In this document: positions 1 to 5,591 of the stretch, in pieces
Position numbering within the stretch: position 1 is the first letter of the stretch
Layout: each line of letters starts with the position of its first letter
From: an uncultured Eubacteriales bacterium
GTDB lineage: Bacteria > Bacillota > Clostridia > Oscillospirales > Butyricicoccaceae
DNA length: 8,290 bases
Assembly (NCBI GenBank): GCA_934675045.1
Contig: CAKUPI010000069.1
Location: 1-8,290 of the forward strand
Direction of reading: 5' to 3'
The notes under the pieces: model-generated
Database searches by the model: none
Told to the model about the DNA's origin: nothing
Seen by the model: only the letters and a program-made list of their open reading frames with translations
Made by a program: the position numbers and the translations under genes

Positions 1-1011
1 GGCGTGGGGCACCGGAAGGTCGATCATGGTGCGCAGGCCGGCGCGGGCGTTGATGACGTGGGGGATCATGTTGATGCACATGGCGATGGTGCCGATGCCG
101 CCGTCGACCTCGGGGCGGATCTCCATCGAAATGTCGGGGGAGCCCTTTAAAACGATGTAGTCGCCGGTGTGCGTTCCCTCCATCTCAGGCTCGATCTGCT
201 GCGGGTGGATCATGTCGATGACCACCTTGCCCCCGCGGCTGCCCTGACCCGTCATGTTGACGCCGGCGACGTGCCCCGCCCCGGCAAAGCCGTAGGGCGC
301 CTTGCGGTCGACGCCGGTGACGATGGGCTTCATCTGCTGCTCGAAGTGATCGACGCCCAGCCCCAGCGCCTCGTCCATCATAAAGACGCTCTCTTTAAAG
401 CCCACATGACCGGCCATGCTGCCGTCGGCCACCCTGGCCTCGAACTCGTCGACGGGCAGGCCGACGCCCTGCTCCTCCATGACAGCGACGCCGAAGGGGC
501 TTAAACTGTTGACCCGCCTGCACTGCACAAACTCCACGTCGGTCATGCCGCCCGACAGGCACAGGGCCAGAATGTCCATGATAAGGCCGGGGTTGACGCC
601 GGTGCCCAAAACGGAAACGCCGTGCTCGCGGGCGGCCGCGTCCATCCGGGCGGCCAGCTCCGGCTCGCCCGCCTTGGGATAGGCCATTTCCTCGGCCGTG
701 GTGATGACGTTGACGCCCTTTCCGACAATGTGCATCACCTTGTCAAACACCTTGGCGGTAAACGAATCGGTGGCAATGACGCAGATGTCACATTCCCCAG
801 CGCGGACAACGGCGTCGATGTCGGCGCTGACGATGACCTCTTCGCGCCCGCCGCGCTCGGTCTCCAGCACCTCGAAGATGCTCCTGCCGACGCGCGCGGG
901 GTGCAGATCGCACACCCCGACGACGTCGACGCCCTTTTTGCCCAGCAGCGCGCGGACGACGCCGGAGCCCATGGCTCCAAAGCCCCAAACGGCAACCTTT
1001 ACATTTTTCAT
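1..1011 (-). CDS. ord: 2,4-diaminopentanoate dehydrogenase, 3' end cut by window
   Basis: Predicted NAD(P)-dependent oxidative deaminase converting 2,4-diaminopentanoate to 2-amino-4-ketopentanoate in the clostridial ornithine fermentation pathway; cytosolic. The 337 codons seen start at an ATG with a strong AAGGAGGA ribosome site. A Rossmann nucleotide-binding motif GFGAMG lies at residues 10-15 after a beta strand (KVAVW). TTAEEMAYP (about 104-112) and GTGVNPG (136-142) are typical of this dihydrodipicolinate-reductase-like family. The family is about 340-350 residues, so only a few C-terminal residues are missing. In known ornithine-fermenting clostridia ord heads a cluster with the 2-amino-4-ketopentanoate thiolase (ortAB) and ornithine aminomutase (oraSE) genes; those would lie left of position 1 and are not visible. 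It sits behind a leader with a terminator. Other Gfo/DapB-like dehydrogenases are possible but less likely next to an arginase. Confidence 0.85.
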   Translation of the reverse strand, partial: MKNVKVAVWGFGAMGSGVVRALLGKKGVDVVGVCDLHPARVGRSIFEVLETERGGREEVIVSADIDAVVRAGECDICVIATDSFTAKVFDKVMHIVGKGVNVITTAEEMAYPKAGEPELAARMDAAAREHGVSVLGTGVNPGLIMDILALCLSGGMTDVEFVQCRRVNSLSPFGVAVMEEQGVGLPVDEFEARVADGSMAGHVGFKESVFMMDEALGLGVDHFEQQMKPIVTGVDRKAPYGFAGAGHVAGVNMTGQGSRGGKVVIDMIHPQQIEPEMEGTHTGDYIVLKGSPDISMEIRPEVDGGIGTIAMCINMIPHVINARAGLRTMIDLPVPHA

Positions 1012-1024
1012 GCCTGTTCCTCCT
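1012..1024 (-). promoter_or_regulatory. Ribosome binding site of ord
   Basis: The minus strand reads AAGGAGGAACAGGC immediately before the ATG at 1011. This is a near-perfect Shine-Dalgarno at good spacing and it fixes the start codon. It lies about 55 nt beyond the leader terminator, so it is only transcribed when that terminator is read through, unless an unseen second promoter exists. Confidence 0.8.
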
Positions 1025-1034
1025 TCTGTCCTGC

Positions 1035-1053
1035 GAATATTCATAATATTCAT
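1035..1053. promoter_or_regulatory. AT-rich inverted/direct repeat before ord, possible operator
   Basis: GAATATT (1035-1041) and AATATTC (1045-1051) form a perfect inverted repeat around a 3-bp centre. The same bases also make a tandem 9-bp direct repeat, AATATTCAT, at 1036-1044 and 1045-1053. It sits between the leader terminator and the ord ribosome site. The core ATTCA/TGAAT resembles the half-site of ArgR/AhrC arginine-repressor boxes, but the standard spacing of a full box is not present, so the assignment is speculative. Confidence 0.35.
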
Positions 1054-1078
1054 TTTTCGTATTCTAATAATTGCGTGT

Positions 1079-1107
1079 AAAAAAAACCGCCATCGAGGCG
1101 GTTTTGC
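1079..1107 (-). terminator. Intrinsic terminator in the ord leader
   Basis: On the minus strand AAAACCGCC, a 5-nt loop and GGCGGTTTT form a perfect 9-bp stem (1105-1083). It runs directly into eight T residues (1086-1079). The U-tract is only on the minus strand, so it acts on transcription heading toward ord. Because it lies between the promoter at 1230-1258 and the ord start, it is best explained as an attenuator or as the end of a small RNA. Confidence 0.85.
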
Positions 1108-1223
1108 AAAAGGCCAGTCACGGCCGGGCTTTCAGGGCGCACTGCACAGCGCACAGTGACAGCAGGCAAAACCGTCAATAGTGGTGTACAGATTAAACAG
1201 GCCCTTTCCATCCCTGCGTTTCT
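1079..1223 (-). promoter_or_regulatory. Structured 5' leader / candidate riboswitch-type attenuator of ord
   Basis: A transcript from the promoter at 1258-1230 should start near A1223 and run about 145 nt to the terminator at 1079. Inside it, CGGTTTTGC (minus strand, 1174-1166) is exactly complementary to GCAAAACCG (1107-1099), the terminator's 5' arm plus two bases, giving a 9-bp mutually exclusive antiterminator. Between the two lie a hairpin with CACTG/CAGTG arms and one with GGCC/GGCC arms. Near the 5' end, GCAGG (1217-1213) can pair with CCTGC just after the antiterminator strand, a possible switching helix. I do not recognise T-box, lysine, cobalamin, glycine, guanidine or other common riboswitch signatures. 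Alternatively this is an independent small RNA. Promoter, terminator and the pairing are seen; ligand control is inference. Confidence 0.55.
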
Positions 1224-1229
1224 GGTACT

Positions 1230-1258
1230 ATTGTAGCGCATTTTTCATCATTTGGCAA
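1230..1258 (-). promoter_or_regulatory. Sigma-A-type promoter of the ord leader
   Basis: The minus strand has TTGCCA (1258-1253), a 17-bp spacer and TACAAT (1235-1230). Each hexamer matches the TTGACA/TATAAT consensus at five of six positions, with optimal spacing. Transcription should start near 1223. The -35 box touches the foot of the large hairpin at 1257-1290. Confidence 0.8.
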
Positions 1259-1296
1259 CCCTGCAAAGCGGCTTTTCGCTTTGCAGGGTTTTTTTT
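1257..1296 (+). terminator. Perfect hairpin after arginase; U-tract on the plus strand
   Basis: Arms 1257-1270 and 1277-1290 are a perfect 14-bp inverted repeat around a 6-nt loop. A run of eight T on the plus strand (1289-1296) follows, so the canonical terminator faces right. On the minus strand the same hairpin lies just after the arginase stop but is followed by TTGCC instead of a U-run. It may serve as a weak terminator or 3'-end stabiliser for arginase mRNA while blocking antisense transcription. No plus-strand gene that would need it is visible. Confidence 0.7.
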
Positions 1297-1313
1297 CGGT
1301 ATTTTCCCCAAAA

Positions 1314-2207
1314 TCAATAGACGGTTTTTCCCAAAACCGAGAGGATGAGCTCGCAGGCCAGAATGCCCGTTTTGTTGAAGGCGTCCAGCATGGGGTTGAC
1401 CTCGACCATGTCGACCGAGACGACGCGGCCGCTCTCGGCCAGCATTTCGGCCGCCAGAAAGGCCTCGCGCACCGTCAGCCCGCTGTGCACCGGCGTTCCG
1501 ACCCCGGGCGCCGCCTCGGGCGTGATGGCGTCGACGTCAAAGCTGAGGTGAATGCCGCGCGTCCCCTCGCCGGCCACGGCAATGGCGCGGCGCATGACCT
1601 CGGCCATTCCCAGCTTGTCGATGTCGCTGATGGAAAAAACCGATACGCCGTTTTCGCGCAGCCGCTCGCGCTCGGCGGTGTCCAGATCGCGCGCCCCCAC
1701 CTGCGCCACATGGCGCGGATGGATGCGCGCGCCGGAAAAGGAGACCATGGCGTCGGGCCCGCAGCCGCAGACGGCCGAAAGCGGCATGCCGTGCATGTTG
1801 CCGCTGGGCGAGCTTTTTTCGTTGTTGAAGTCGCCGTGCGCGTCGATCCAGATGACGCCGATGTCGCCCAGCTCCTCCGCCACCGCCGGAATGCTGCCCG
1901 CGGCGACGCAGTGGTCCCCGCCCAGCACCACCGGCACGGCCCCGCCGCGCAGGCTCTCTCTGACCGTGCGGTACAGCCGCTCGTTGGCCTCGTTGATTTC
2001 CTTGGCGTGGCGCATCGCCGCATTGTCTTCGCTCTCGGGAATCAGGGGGATAATGTCCCCCTTGTCGCACGCCCGAATGCCCAAAAGCTCCAGCTTTTCC
2101 AGCAGTCCGGAATAGCGGATGGCCGACGGCCCCATGTTGACGCCGCGGCGCGAAGCCCCCAAATCCATCTGGATTCCGATAATATCGACCCTTTTCTCCT
2201 GTTTCAC
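1314..2207 (-). CDS. rocF: Arginase
   Basis: Hydrolyses L-arginine to L-ornithine and urea with a dinuclear manganese centre; cytosolic. The protein is 297 residues, normal for bacterial arginases. The ureohydrolase ligands are all in place: GGDH (His99), DAHGD (Asp122, His124, Asp126) and SFDVD (Asp224, Asp226), with DMVEVNP (Glu269) near the C-terminus. SPSGNMHGMPL (133-143) and APGVGTPVHSG favour arginase over agmatinase or formimidoylglutamase. One small oddity is DAITP where DxLDP is usual. I chose the GTG start because GGAGA lies 8 nt before it; an in-frame ATG at 2228 sits upstream of that ribosome site and lacks one of its own. It has its own promoter and feeds ornithine toward the pathway whose dehydrogenase is encoded next. 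Confidence 0.9.
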   Translation of the reverse strand: MKQEKRVDIIGIQMDLGASRRGVNMGPSAIRYSGLLEKLELLGIRACDKGDIIPLIPESEDNAAMRHAKEINEANERLYRTVRESLRGGAVPVVLGGDHCVAAGSIPAVAEELGDIGVIWIDAHGDFNNEKSSPSGNMHGMPLSAVCGCGPDAMVSFSGARIHPRHVAQVGARDLDTAERERLRENGVSVFSISDIDKLGMAEVMRRAIAVAGEGTRGIHLSFDVDAITPEAAPGVGTPVHSGLTVREAFLAAEMLAESGRVVSVDMVEVNPMLDAFNKTGILACELILSVLGKTVY

Positions 2208-2218
2208 AGCGCCCTCTC
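2208..2218 (-). promoter_or_regulatory. Ribosome binding site deciding the arginase GTG start
   Basis: The minus strand has AAAGGAGA followed by GGGCGCT and then GTG at 2207-2205. Spacing is ideal for the GTG and impossible for the upstream ATG at 2228, which overlaps the AT-rich leader. Confidence 0.7.
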
Positions 2219-2248
2219 CTTTATGCATTTATTTTATATTTTGCATAG

Positions 2249-2277
2249 AATATACCACACTCCCGTCCCTTTTGCAA
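2249..2277 (-). promoter_or_regulatory. Promoter of the arginase gene
   Basis: TTGCAA (2277-2272), a 17-bp spacer and TATATT (2254-2249) read on the minus strand, just downstream of the racemase terminator and repeat block. The expected start near 2242 gives a leader of about 35 nt. ATGCA/TGCAT arms flank the start region (about 2222-2246) and could be an operator. Confidence 0.7.
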
Positions 2278-2285
2278 CCCCGTTT

Positions 2286-2354
2286 TTCGCGCAGCAAAAA
2301 AGCGGCGGTTCGCGCAGCAAAAAAGCGGCGGTTCGCGCAGCAAAAAAGGCGGGG
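2286..2354. repeat. 23-bp tandem repeat, two exact copies plus one variant copy
   Basis: The unit TTCGCGCAGC-A6-GCGGCGG occurs exactly at 2286-2308 and 2309-2331. A third, slightly altered copy at 2332-2354 ends in GGCGGGG. That third copy overlaps the distal arm and U-tract of the terminator at 2344-2370. On the minus strand every unit therefore carries a CCGCC-like arm followed by six T. It looks like slippage duplication of the terminator's 3' half. Confidence 0.9.
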
Positions 2355-2370
2355 AAGCCCCCCGCCTTTT
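2342..2370 (-). terminator. Intrinsic terminator after the racemase gene
   Basis: The minus strand forms an 11-bp stem AAAAGGCGGGG/CCCCGCCTTTT (2370-2360 with 2354-2344) around a 5-nt loop, with six T in a row ending at 2342. It lies 63 bp after the racemase stop and before the arginase promoter, separating the two transcription units. Confidence 0.85.
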
Positions 2371-2432
2371 GCGATGTCGCTTTCAAGTCGCGCTTCCGGC
2401 ACAAAATCCCGGATTTCGACAGGCTTTTTGTA

Positions 2433-3131
2433 TTATTCTTTCGTTTTATACCCACAGTATTCAATCGCAGCCCGTGCCAGCTCGGCTGTCGGGTCGACGA
2501 AGTCGCCCGGCGGGCAAAGCTGCTCGATGACGATGGGCAGCTCGGTGCAGCCGAGAATGAAGTAATCGGCGCCCGCCGCGTGCATATCGCGCATCAGCTG
2601 TGCCAGCGGGCCGCGATCGCGCAGCGTTTCGCCGCCCTTGACGCGGTAAATGAGGTCCATCAGCACCTGCTGTCCCTTTTCGTCGGGCAGCACGCTTTTG
2701 ACCCCCGCCCTGTCGAGCGCGCGGGTGTACAGGCCGCTTTTCAGCGTGCCCGTCGTGCCCCACACGCCCGCCGTCTTGCCCGGGAAGCGCTCGGCGCAGC
2801 GCTCGGCCGTCACCTGAAGCATGTTGATAAAGGGAAGGCTTGTGTGCTCGCACAGCCTGTCGATAAAGTAATGCGCCGTGTTGCACGGCATGATGACGCA
2901 CGACGCGCCGCATTTTTCCAGATTTTCCAGCGCCGACAGCATTTGCGGCACGGGGTCCTCGCCGCCCTCCAGAATGGCGCGGGTGCGGTCGGGAATCTGC
3001 GCGTTGGAGTCGATAAAGACGCGGATGTGGTCGTTGTCGCAGGAAGCGTCGGTCATCAGGACAATTTTGCGGAAGAGGTCGGCGGTGGCCAGCGGGCCCA
3101 TGCCCCCGAGAATGCCAATGGTTCCTTTCAT
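2433..3131 (-). CDS. Aspartate/glutamate-superfamily amino acid racemase
   Basis: PLP-independent amino acid racemase of the Asp/Glu racemase superfamily, 232 residues, cytosolic. The N-terminus IGILGGMGPLAT (5-16) is the family signature. The two catalytic cysteines of the two-base mechanism are in MPCNTAH (Cys83) and LGCTELP (Cys195). The substrate cannot be read from sequence. Relatives such as B. subtilis RacX and E. coli YgeA have broad specificity, RacX including basic amino acids, so a role on ornithine, lysine or arginine is possible here as well as aspartate. Its ATG follows the M20 hydrolase stop by 1 bp, with GGAG inside the end of that gene, so the two are translationally coupled and probably act on related substrates. 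A terminator follows. Confidence 0.85.
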   Translation of the reverse strand: MKGTIGILGGMGPLATADLFRKIVLMTDASCDNDHIRVFIDSNAQIPDRTRAILEGGEDPVPQMLSALENLEKCGASCVIMPCNTAHYFIDRLCEHTSLPFINMLQVTAERCAERFPGKTAGVWGTTGTLKSGLYTRALDRAGVKSVLPDEKGQQVLMDLIYRVKGGETLRDRGPLAQLMRDMHAAGADYFILGCTELPIVIEQLCPPGDFVDPTAELARAAIEYCGYKTKE

Positions 3132-3132
3132 A

Positions 3133-4320
3133 TCACTTTTGCTCCTTCAGCCAGTTTTCGGCGCAGTTTGCCAAAATGGCGGCGCCGTAGGGCAATGCGT
3201 TTTCATCCAGCAGGACGGCGGGGTTGTGCATGGCCTTGTCAAAGCCCTGCCCGGCGGAGCCGGCGCCCAGGTTGATCATCAGGCCGGGGACCCTTTCGGT
3301 GACGCGCGCGAAATCCTCCGAGCCAAACGAGCTGGGCTCGTTGAGCAGCACCGTTTTCCCCGGGCCGGTGACCGCCTCGATCAGGGGGAAGAACCGCTCG
3401 GCCATGTCGGCGTCGTTGATGACGGGGGGCACCGAGACCTTGGCGTACGCGACCTCGACCTCGCAGCGCATGGCCTTGCCGGTCAGCTCGGCCACCTCCT
3501 GCACGCGCCGCTTGACAAAGGCACGCATCTCGTTGCTGAAAGTGCGGATGGTGCCCTTGAAGCAGGTCTCGTCGGGGATGATGTTGTCGGCCGTTCCGCC
3601 CTGAATGACGCCGAAGGTGATGGTGACGCGCTCGCTGCTCGGCACCTCCATGGCGATGATGTGCTGAATGGCGACGATGATCTGCGCGGCGGCGGTGATG
3701 GGGTCGATGTTCTTGCTGGGCATCGCGCCGTGGCCGCCGCGTCCGCGCACCGTGATGCACACCTTGTCGCCCGCGGCATAGGTGGCGCCGCGGCTGTAAC
3801 GCACCGTGCCGGCCGCCGAGTGCTCGGCCCCCGCCTCGACGTGCAGGGCAAAGGCGGCGTCCACCTTGGGATTTTCCAAAAGCCCGGCCTCCAGCAGCGC
3901 GGCGCAGCCCTCGAGCGTCTCCTCGGCCGGCTGAAAGACCAGCTTGACGGTGCCTTCAAGCTGCGCCTCGCGCGCTTTCAGCATACGGGCGGCCCCGAGC
4001 AGCATGGCGGCGTGGAAATCGTGGCCGCAGGCGTGGCAGCAGCCCTCGGTGTTGGCAAAGGGCAGGCCGGTTGCCTCCTTCAGCGGCAGCGCGTCGTAGT
4101 CGGCGCGCAGAAGCAGGGTTTTTCCGCCCTGTCCGATGGTGGCGACAATTCCGCAGGGGCAAAGCTCGCGCGCCTCGACGCCGATTTTCTTCAGCTCGCC
4201 GATGATGTAGTCGGCGCTTTGGCGCAGATCAAAGCCGACCCCGCCCATCCGGTGAATGGCCCGGCGGTCCTCCGCCATCTTCGGCAGCATTTCCTGCGCG
4301 GTTTGCAGGTAGTGGTTCAT
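3133..4320 (-). CDS. M20-family metallo-amidohydrolase (N-acyl-amino-acid deacylase-like)
   Basis: Zinc-dependent hydrolase of the M20 hippurate hydrolase / aminoacylase / N-acetyl-diaminopimelate deacetylase group, predicted to cleave an N-acyl amino acid; exact substrate unknown. It has 395 residues, the usual length. Metal and catalytic motifs are complete: CGHDFH (Cys98, His100), QPAEE (Glu133/134), LHVE (His160) and MHNP (His365). The dimerisation domain carries GRGGHGAMP (193-201), with NIIPDE further on and SFGSEDFA at 331-338. The start ATG at 4320 has GAGGAGG 9 nt upstream; an in-frame ATG six codons earlier would lie on that ribosome site. No signal peptide is seen. It is coupled to the racemase downstream, suggesting deacylation plus racemisation of one amino acid. 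It lies 53 bp after the membrane-protein gene with no clear terminator between. Confidence 0.85.
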   Translation of the reverse strand: MNHYLQTAQEMLPKMAEDRRAIHRMGGVGFDLRQSADYIIGELKKIGVEARELCPCGIVATIGQGGKTLLLRADYDALPLKEATGLPFANTEGCCHACGHDFHAAMLLGAARMLKAREAQLEGTVKLVFQPAEETLEGCAALLEAGLLENPKVDAAFALHVEAGAEHSAAGTVRYSRGATYAAGDKVCITVRGRGGHGAMPSKNIDPITAAAQIIVAIQHIIAMEVPSSERVTITFGVIQGGTADNIIPDETCFKGTIRTFSNEMRAFVKRRVQEVAELTGKAMRCEVEVAYAKVSVPPVINDADMAERFFPLIEAVTGPGKTVLLNEPSSFGSEDFARVTERVPGLMINLGAGSAGQGFDKAMHNPAVLLDENALPYGAAILANCAENWLKEQK

Positions 4321-4373
4321 GCTTTTTGTCCTCCTCAAAACAAAATTGCCCGAACGCCCGGCGGCGCCGGTCT
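4321..4373 (-). other. Short gap between DUF4129 protein and M20 hydrolase genes
   Basis: It holds the GAGGAGG ribosome site (4336-4330) and a small GC hairpin, CCGGC/GCCGG, without a T-run. I see no convincing promoter or terminator, so readthrough from the moxR cluster into the hydrolase-racemase pair is plausible. Confidence 0.5.
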
Positions 4374-5591
4374 TTACGGATGTTTCGGTTCTTCCTTTTT
4401 CATTTCGCGAAGCGCCTGCTGCGCCTCATCGGCCATGCCGCGCGTGATCTCCCCGTCGCTGTAACGGGCCGCAAGGTACAGCCGGCGCAGGCGGTCAACC
4501 GGCCCGGCGGACAGCACCTCTTTGCTCCACGCCGCCATTCTTTCGCTGGTGGCGTCGCGCGGCGGCGGAAAGCCCAGCCGGCAGCACAGCAGCAGGAACT
4601 TCCGGTAGCTCCAGCGCACGGCGGCCCGCGGCTCGCGCGGCCGGAAGCGGGGCGCACGCTCGTCACGGGGAATCCGGCCCGCGGCGCTCCGCGCTTCGGC
4701 GACGGCCGGAACGGTCTGCCCGCCCGGCCGGCCGCCCAGCATACGGCGCAGTATCCGCCATGCGGCAAAGATGCACAGGGCGATAAACAGCGTCGTGCCC
4801 AGCACCTTCAAAAACTCCGGCGCCTCCCAAAGCTCGACATCTTCAAACAGCGGCCGGTCCTGCAAGAGCAGGTCGCCCTCCTGCGGGGGAAGCTCCGAAT
4901 CGGCGCGGCGCAGCAGGCTGAACAGACGGATCAGCAGCCACACCAGAGCGGCGGCGATATACCCCAAAAGCATGAGCGGCGGCATGATGACGTGGAGGTA
5001 CACCCAGCCCAGCCCCCCTTTCAGCGCCTCAAGGGCCATGGGGGAGCTCAAAAGGGCCGTCACCGCCAGCGTCAAAAGGAGTACGGCGCTGTTGAGGGCG
5101 ATAAACCGCGGCTGCGAAAGCACGGACGGCTCATGCCGCAGCATGCGCAGCAGCAAAACGCCGCAGGTCAGGTAGAGAACCGCCAGCGGCAGCACGCCGC
5201 GCACCCACACGCGGCTGGCGCCGAACAGGGGCAGAATCAGCAAAGGGAGCAGCAGCAGCGCGCCGCGGCGGAAGTTGTCGCAGCATTCGCTGTGCTCAAT
5301 GCGGAACAGCCCGCGCGCCGCCGTCACGCCGAGATAGGCCGCGGGGACCAAAAGCGTCAGCAGGCCGGGCAGACCGGGCAGCAGCAAAAGGCAAAGGGGG
5401 AGCAGCAGCAGCGGCGCAAAGCGCACCCACCCCCGCTCGCGCAGGGCGTGGCACAACCCCCCGGCCGCGGCCAGCAGCAGCAGCGGAAGTCGCCCGTCCA
5501 GAGAAACGCCGAAGCAGGCGCAGAAAATCTGCGCGTAAATGAAGTACAGCGACAAATCGCACAGGGCTTTTATGCCGAAGCACAGGCTCAT
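4374..5591 (-). CDS. Polytopic membrane protein with C-terminal DUF4129-like domain
   Basis: A 405-residue membrane protein. Hydrophobic segments occur at about 4-29, 34-50, 58-75, 76-93, 109-129, 132-150, 163-184, 197-227 and 260-283, so roughly nine transmembrane helices. The soluble tail (286-405) has an aromatic/arginine-rich stretch RWSYRKF (326-332), a TSERMAAW helix (348-355) and RLYLAARYSDGEIT (370-383), which resembles DUF4129. Such domains usually end transglutaminase-like membrane proteins encoded next to moxR and DUF58 genes. Here I see no transglutaminase catalytic domain; the whole N-terminal part is membrane helices. The ATG overlaps the DUF58 stop (ATGA), with AAGGAGGTG about 6 nt upstream, so expression is coupled. 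The role is unknown; a cell-envelope or assembly function is inferred from context. The DUF4129 label rests on my reading of motifs. Confidence 0.75.
   Translation of the reverse strand: MSLCFGIKALCDLSLYFIYAQIFCACFGVSLDGRLPLLLLAAAGGLCHALRERGWVRFAPLLLLPLCLLLLPGLPGLLTLLVPAAYLGVTAARGLFRIEHSECCDNFRRGALLLLPLLILPLFGASRVWVRGVLPLAVLYLTCGVLLLRMLRHEPSVLSQPRFIALNSAVLLLTLAVTALLSSPMALEALKGGLGWVYLHVIMPPLMLLGYIAAALVWLLIRLFSLLRRADSELPPQEGDLLLQDRPLFEDVELWEAPEFLKVLGTTLFIALCIFAAWRILRRMLGGRPGGQTVPAVAEARSAAGRIPRDERAPRFRPREPRAAVRWSYRKFLLLCCRLGFPPPRDATSERMAAWSKEVLSAGPVDRLRRLYLAARYSDGEITRGMADEAQQALREMKKEEPKHP

Noticed and set aside
1105..1135. ZTP (pfl) riboswitch similarity: CGTGACTGGC in the ord leader followed later by CCGCCT
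   Set aside because: The bases recall the ZTP core, but here they form a simple GGCC/GGCC hairpin. The conserved CCGCCTGGGC segment and the P1 partner are absent, and the downstream gene is not a purine or folate gene.
1050..1211. A 53-codon leader peptide ORF starting at ATG 1211 inside the ord leader
   Set aside because: It reads through the terminator, has no properly spaced ribosome site, would have only about 12 nt of 5' UTR, and shows no run of arginine or other regulatory codons.
2286..2354. CRISPR-like array
   Set aside because: The 23-bp units are directly abutting with no spacers and no cas genes are nearby; it is a simple tandem duplication.
2234..2464. A 76-codon minus-strand frame between racemase and arginase
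   Set aside because: It spans the terminator and the repeat block, and its sequence is mostly translation of those elements.
1281..3275. Very long open frame on the plus strand, antisense to arginase, racemase and M20 genes
   Set aside because: It crosses the terminator, the tandem repeat and gene boundaries, has no recognisable domain, and is explained by GC-rich codon use of the minus-strand genes. The similar long plus-strand frames at 2878-4464, 4326-5627 and 5675-7528 are rejected for the same reason.
4343..4366. Terminator between the DUF4129 protein and M20 genes
   Set aside because: Only a 5-bp GC stem with no T-run on the minus strand.
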